DNA of 64,000 nt. Origin: Thalassobacillus cyri (lineage in GTDB: Bacteria; Bacillota; Bacilli; Bacillales; Halobacillaceae). A program made the translations under genes and the position numbers. The notes beneath the pieces were generated by a model. It was not told where the DNA came from. It saw only the letters and a list, made by a program, of their open reading frames with translations, and ran no database searches. Positions within the stretch are counted from its first letter, which is position 1, and each line of letters starts with the position of its first letter. Below are positions 60,192 through 64,000 of the stretch, piece by piece. The stretch is taken from NCBI RefSeq assembly GCF_900107755.1, contig NZ_FNQR01000016.1, forward strand, positions 1-64,000, read 5' to 3'.

Positions 60192-62372
60192 TTGAAGATA
60201 TGGAATGACAGCAAAAGACCACCCACCAGGATGAAACGTCTCAAGAAGAAGCGTTATAAATGGGCAGCGATTGTCGCGCTTAGTGTTGTACTATTAGCGG
60301 TGCTTGGTTATCTGACCATCCTGTTTGGCGGAATTTTGGTAGCCGATAAAGAAAAGCTTGTATTGAATGACGCTACGACAGTCGAGTTGGAAAATGGAGA
60401 AGTGATTGAGCGGATATATACAGAAAATCGCACCTTGATATCCATTGATGAAGTTCCTGATCATGTTGAAGATGCTTTTATTGCCGTCGAGGACGCCCGC
60501 TTTTATGAACACGGCGGGATTGATCCTCGTGCAATCATCCGTGCGCTGTACAAGGACTTGATTGCAATGAAAAAGGTGGAGGGCGGCAGTACGATTACGA
60601 TGCAGCTTGCCAAAAATTTATTTTTGTCCAACGATAAAACGTGGATGAGAAAAACAAAGGAAGTCATGGCCGCTCTTTATTTAGAGCGGAATTATACTAA
60701 AAAAGAAATACTGGAGCTCTATTTGAACCGCATCTATTTTGGCAAAGGAATTTATGGGATTGAACAGGCCTCGCAGACTTTTTACAGCAAGCCTGCTTCT
60801 GAAATGACCATTTCCGAAGGGGCGATGCTGGCGGGGATGCCGAAAGCTCCGAATACGTATTCTCCGCTCGATAATCCTGAAGAAGCAGTGAAGCGCCGGA
60901 ATGTTGTATTGAGCCGGATGCATGATGTTGGCATGATTACTTCCGAGCAGATGCTGCAGCTTCAAGGTAAGACATTGGAAGTGAATCATCAGGAACAGGA
61001 GGAGCAGAAATGGTCGAATAGTTATGTGGATCTCGTTATCCGGGAAGCGGCTGGACGCTACAATATCAGTCGTGATGAACTGAAACGTGGCGGCTACCGC
61101 ATCGTAACCGGTATGGATCCGGACATTCAGAAAATCGCCTATGATCAGATGCAAAATGGAGAGTATGCCCCTGGTTCTGTGGAAGGTGTGCAAGGAGCAT
61201 TCACGTTGATGGATGCAGATAGTGGAGCGGTTGTTGCTGCTATCGGCGGCCGTGATTTTGAACATGGTGGCATGAACCGTTCGAATGTCCGGCGCGCTCC
61301 CGGATCGACCATCAAACCATTATCGGTCTATGGACCGGCGATGGAAGCGGGGTATCATCCATATTCCTTATTGGTGGATAGGCCGATGAAATTTGGCAAG
61401 TATCAACCAAAGAACTATGATGGTAATTATGAAGGAATCGTCTCGCTATACCAGGCTCTAGTGGAGTCTAAAAACGTCTCTGCTGTTTGGCTGCTCGATC
61501 AGATTGGAATCGATACATCCAAGGAGTACTTGAAAAAGCTTAATCTTGAAACGAATGATAGCGGGCTTTCACTTGCACTTGGTGGTCTTGAGCATGGGTA
61601 CACACCAGTCCAGATGGTCGAAGCTTATCGAGCATTTGCCAAAGGCGGCAAAGCCATTGATGCCTACACGATCAAAAAGATAGAAGACCGCAACGGCAAA
61701 GTCATAGAAGAGATGAAACCGGAAGAGCGGAAAGTTTTTTCCTCACAGGTAGCCTGGAATATCACCGAGATGCTCCAGCGAGTCGTTACTCATGGAACTG
61801 GAACAGCTGGCAATTATGGAAAAGCATTAGCCGGAAAAACAGGTACCCAGCAGCATGATTCTGTAGCAGGAAAAAATAAAGACGTGTGGTTTGCCGGCTA
61901 CACCCCCGAATATGTCGGCAGTGTATGGATGGGGTATGATTCTTCCGGAAAAGATCACTACCTGGAAGGTGGAAGCAGTTATCCGACAGCCATGATGAAG
62001 TCGATATTGACGGAAATCGATCGCCAGAAAGGGTTGAGTGCAAGTTTCCAGAAACCAGAGAAAGTGAAAGAAGTGCCGCCGCCGATGCAGCTTCCTGTAA
62101 TCGACGATCTAAAGGTGAACTTTGAAGTTGGGGGCGTCTCCCTGGTGAGAGGAAGATTGTCCTGGACACCGGCACAGGATGATCGAGTTGTCTATCGGGT
62201 CTACCGGGATGAACCTGGAGTCGATACGCGAATTGGCGAAGTGACTGGCGAGGGTTCCTATACCGTGAATCCAAGTGATGTTTTTAAGCGAAATACCTAT
62301 TATGTCGTTCCTTATGATCCACTGACAAAAATGGAAGGGGAACCGTCCAATAAAGCAGTATTGGAATGGTAG
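60192..62372 (+). CDS. pbpF: Class A penicillin-binding protein PbpF
   Basis: The 726-residue bifunctional enzyme polymerises and crosslinks peptidoglycan. After one membrane helix (about 24-50), the GT51 domain has EDARFYEHGGIDPRAIIRAL (catalytic Glu100), GGSTITMQLAKN and LELYLNRIYFGKGIYGIEQA. The transpeptidase has Ser372-T-I-Lys375, SKN at 426-428 and KTG at 549-551. A C-terminal FN3-like strand region (about 640-726) follows. TTG 60192 is taken as start after GAAAGGA; ATG 60231 is an alternative. B. subtilis PbpF acts in germination and forespores. Confidence 0.94.
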   Translation: MKIWNDSKRPPTRMKRLKKKRYKWAAIVALSVVLLAVLGYLTILFGGILVADKEKLVLNDATTVELENGEVIERIYTENRTLISIDEVPDHVEDAFIAVEDARFYEHGGIDPRAIIRALYKDLIAMKKVEGGSTITMQLAKNLFLSNDKTWMRKTKEVMAALYLERNYTKKEILELYLNRIYFGKGIYGIEQASQTFYSKPASEMTISEGAMLAGMPKAPNTYSPLDNPEEAVKRRNVVLSRMHDVGMITSEQMLQLQGKTLEVNHQEQEEQKWSNSYVDLVIREAAGRYNISRDELKRGGYRIVTGMDPDIQKIAYDQMQNGEYAPGSVEGVQGAFTLMDADSGAVVAAIGGRDFEHGGMNRSNVRRAPGSTIKPLSVYGPAMEAGYHPYSLLVDRPMKFGKYQPKNYDGNYEGIVSLYQALVESKNVSAVWLLDQIGIDTSKEYLKKLNLETNDSGLSLALGGLEHGYTPVQMVEAYRAFAKGGKAIDAYTIKKIEDRNGKVIEEMKPEERKVFSSQVAWNITEMLQRVVTHGTGTAGNYGKALAGKTGTQQHDSVAGKNKDVWFAGYTPEYVGSVWMGYDSSGKDHYLEGGSSYPTAMMKSILTEIDRQKGLSASFQKPEKVKEVPPPMQLPVIDDLKVNFEVGGVSLVRGRLSWTPAQDDRVVYRVYRDEPGVDTRIGEVTGEGSYTVNPSDVFKRNTYYVVPYDPLTKMEGEPSNKAVLEW

Positions 62373-62410
62373 CAGCTTAAAAAGTACAAAATGGTGACAA
62401 AAATCATCAA

Positions 62411-62428
62411 TTACTATGTAGATAGTAA
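62411..62428 (+). promoter_or_regulatory. 7-4-7 inverted repeat operator candidate upstream of hemE
   Basis: TTACTAT-GTAG-ATAGTAA is a perfect inverted repeat. It overlaps the place of the -35 element for a TATAGT -10 at 62437-62442, so a repressor bound here would block hemEH transcription. The shape suits a TetR- or MarR-type protein. A small hairpin GAAGCA/TGCTTC follows at 62491-62505 in the leader. Confidence 0.55.
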
Positions 62429-62551
62429 AAAAGTGTTATAGTGGAATACGGATAAAAAGTATGACAGCTGAGCAAAGAAGTGGTCCAGCCGGAAGCACGA
62501 TGCTTCTGTTCATCCCGCTTAGATCAACATATAGTAAAGGGGTAATTTTGC

Positions 62552-63589
62552 ATGACAAGACAGATCAACGATACGATTTTGAAAGCTTTCCGTGGGGAAA
62601 CGACCGATTACACACCGGTCTGGTATATGCGTCAGGCAGGACGTTCCCAGCCTGAGTACCGCCAGCTGAAGGAGAAATATTCTTTGTTTGAAATCACCCA
62701 TCAGCCGGAGCTGTGTGCGTATGTAACAAGGCTGCCGGTTGAGCAATACGGTGTCGATGCAGCGATCCTATATAAGGACATCATGTCGCCATTACCAGCG
62801 ATTGGTGTCGATGTGGATATCGTGAAAGGCGTTGGTCCAGTCATCGATAATCCGATCGCGTCCAAAGCAGATGTGGAGAAATTGGGTACCATTGATCCCG
62901 AATCCGATGTTCCATACGTAATGGACACGATTCGCCTGTTGACGAAGGAACAGCTGGATGTCCCGTTGATCGGCTTCAGCGGAGCTCCATTTACCCTGGC
63001 AAGCTATATGATTGAGGGTGGACCGTCGAAAAATTATAATAAAACAAAGTCATTGATGTACAGCGACTCCGAAACGTGGTTCTTATTGATGGATAAACTG
63101 GCGGATATGACGATCGATTATGTCAGAGGTCAAGTGAACGCCGGGGCAAAAGCGATTCAAATTTTCGATTCCTGGGTAGGTGCCTTGAACCAGGAAGATT
63201 ACCGTACTTTCATCAAGCCGGTAATGCACCGGATTTTTTCAACATTACAGGAAGAAGGCGTACCATTGATCCTGTTCGGCGTCGGAGCACGGCACTTGAT
63301 TACGGAATGGAACGACCTGCCGGTTGATGTCCTTGGGCTGGATTGGAGAATGTCAATTACGGAAGCGAGAAATGCAGGAATTACAAAACCGCTCCAGGGA
63401 AATCTGGATCCGTCCCTGCTTTTATCCGACTGGCATGTCATTGAGGAACGTGCAAAGCGGATCATCGATGAGGGGAAAGAGAACCCCGCCCACATCTTCA
63501 ATCTGGGCCATGGCGTCACTCCGGACATAAAACCGGAAACGTTGAAACGATTGACGCAATTGATCCACGAATACTCCAGCAGAAATTAA
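62552..63589 (+). CDS. hemE: Uroporphyrinogen decarboxylase
   Basis: This 345-residue cytoplasmic enzyme converts uroporphyrinogen III to coproporphyrinogen III. The N-terminal signature is [37 protein letters not shown] and [17 protein letters not shown] are other active-site blocks, and [14 protein letters not shown] closes the protein. AAAGGGG precedes ATG 62552, and hemH follows after 13 bases as in Bacillus hemEHY. Confidence 0.97.
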   Translation: MTRQINDTILKAFRGETTDYTPVWYMRQAGRSQPEYRQLKEKYSLFEITHQPELCAYVTRLPVEQYGVDAAILYKDIMSPLPAIGVDVDIVKGVGPVIDNPIASKADVEKLGTIDPESDVPYVMDTIRLLTKEQLDVPLIGFSGAPFTLASYMIEGGPSKNYNKTKSLMYSDSETWFLLMDKLADMTIDYVRGQVNAGAKAIQIFDSWVGALNQEDYRTFIKPVMHRIFSTLQEEGVPLILFGVGARHLITEWNDLPVDVLGLDWRMSITEARNAGITKPLQGNLDPSLLLSDWHVIEERAKRIIDEGKENPAHIFNLGHGVTPDIKPETLKRLTQLIHEYSSRN

Positions 63590-63602
63590 GAGGTGAAATA
63601 TA

Positions 63603-64000
63603 ATGGCTAAAAAACAGATAGGGCTGCTGGTGATGGCTTATGGCACCCCATATAAAGAAGAAGACTTGGAACGTTACTATACGCATATCCGCCGTGGGCG
63701 TAAGCCATCCGAAGAGATGCTCCTGGATTTGCGGGACCGCTACGATGCAATTGGGGGAATTTCTCCACTGGCTCGTATCACGGAAAATCAGGGAAAAGCG
63801 ATTGAAGCGAAGCTGAATGATATACAGGACGATGTGGAATTCAAACTTTACCTTGGTCTTAAGCATATCGAGCCATTTGTCGAAGATGCGGTTGCTAAAA
63901 TGGCCGAAGATGGAATCAAAGAAGCAGTCTCTCTTGTACTGGCCCCTCATTATTCTACTTTCAGTGTGAAATCTTATAATGGACGCGCCCAGGAAGAGGC
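63603..64000 (+). CDS. hemH: Ferrochelatase, 5' part
   Basis: The first 132 codons of a ferrochelatase run off the window. [40 protein letters not shown] and [20 protein letters not shown] are family signatures, and [18 protein letters not shown] contains the metal-binding His. In Bacillaceae this protein (CpfC) inserts iron into coproporphyrin III. AAGAGGTG is the ribosome site. It is co-transcribed with hemE. Confidence 0.95.
   Translation, partial: MAKKQIGLLVMAYGTPYKEEDLERYYTHIRRGRKPSEEMLLDLRDRYDAIGGISPLARITENQGKAIEAKLNDIQDDVEFKLYLGLKHIEPFVEDAVAKMAEDGIKEAVSLVLAPHYSTFSVKSYNGRAQEE

Overview
The window looks like a chromosomal segment of a low-GC, endospore-forming Bacillaceae bacterium, probably a moderate halophile of the Halobacillus/Virgibacillus/Thalassobacillus kind. 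The reasons are an alpha/beta-type spore SASP, YhaL and YjcZ-type sporulation proteins, Bacillus-type gene order (yheA-yheB-yheD-like; yhaR-yhzD-yhaQ-P-O-N-M-L-prsA; yhaH-trpP-hit-ecsAB-ecsC-yhaA; hmoB-pbpF-hemE-hemH), a complete glycine betaine importer (OpuA) with GbsR-type regulators, and very acidic secreted proteins. The genus is an inference; no rRNA or tRNA gene was seen.

Layout. 1-550: a terminator and the first copy of a dispersed repeat. 557-12,400: mixed metabolism and transport: maltose acetyltransferase broken by an in-frame amber codon, methionine aminopeptidase, a hydrolase, a BtuF-like protein, a metallo-beta-lactamase-fold protein, an NhaC-type transporter under a tyrosine T-box, AzlCD, a Gly/Pro-repeat protein, a GNAT, a CDF exporter and the modABC molybdate importer. 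12,500-25,850: WrbA, a charged DUF5667-like secreted protein, an IDEAL-domain protein, a chemoreceptor, a VanY-type carboxypeptidase, an NAD(P)-binding protein, an MFS permease, a phospholipase C-like protein, a strong candidate mini-ORF, fumC, a SASP, msmX, a PucR/CdaR-like regulator and a CstR-like repressor with an operator-like cluster. 25,960-29,280: the yhe block.

29,400-44,280: second repeat copy, then yhaR, yhzD, the yhaQP exporter behind an ECF-type promoter, the yhaO/yhaN repair pair, a GbsR-like regulator, yhaM, yhaL, prsA, small membrane and sporulation proteins, and an unexpected signal-less beta-helix protein. 44,331-48,232: a second GbsR-like regulator facing opuA (AA-AB-AC), with a perfect palindrome between them. 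48,290-50,614: third repeat copy, yhaH, trpP with a six-triplet TRAP-binding pattern, and hit. 50,729-51,010 holds a candidate structured RNA on the minus strand. 51,116-59,464: ecsAB, a fourth repeat copy that separates ecsC from ecsAB, yhaA, a ferritin-like protein, a PAP2 phosphatase and liaFSR. 59,581-64,000: hmoB, pbpF, hemE and the start of hemH.

Themes are osmoprotection (OpuA and two GbsR paralogs), envelope and secretion quality control (PrsA, EcsABC, LiaFSR, PbpF, VanY, ECF-driven YhaQP), heme handling (HmoB, HemE, HemH) and RNA-level control (tyrosine T-box, TRAP site, candidate ncRNA). The most unusual sequence is non-coding: four intergenic copies of a mosaic repeat with terminal inverted repeats, three of them carrying a 99-nt hairpin of constant length.
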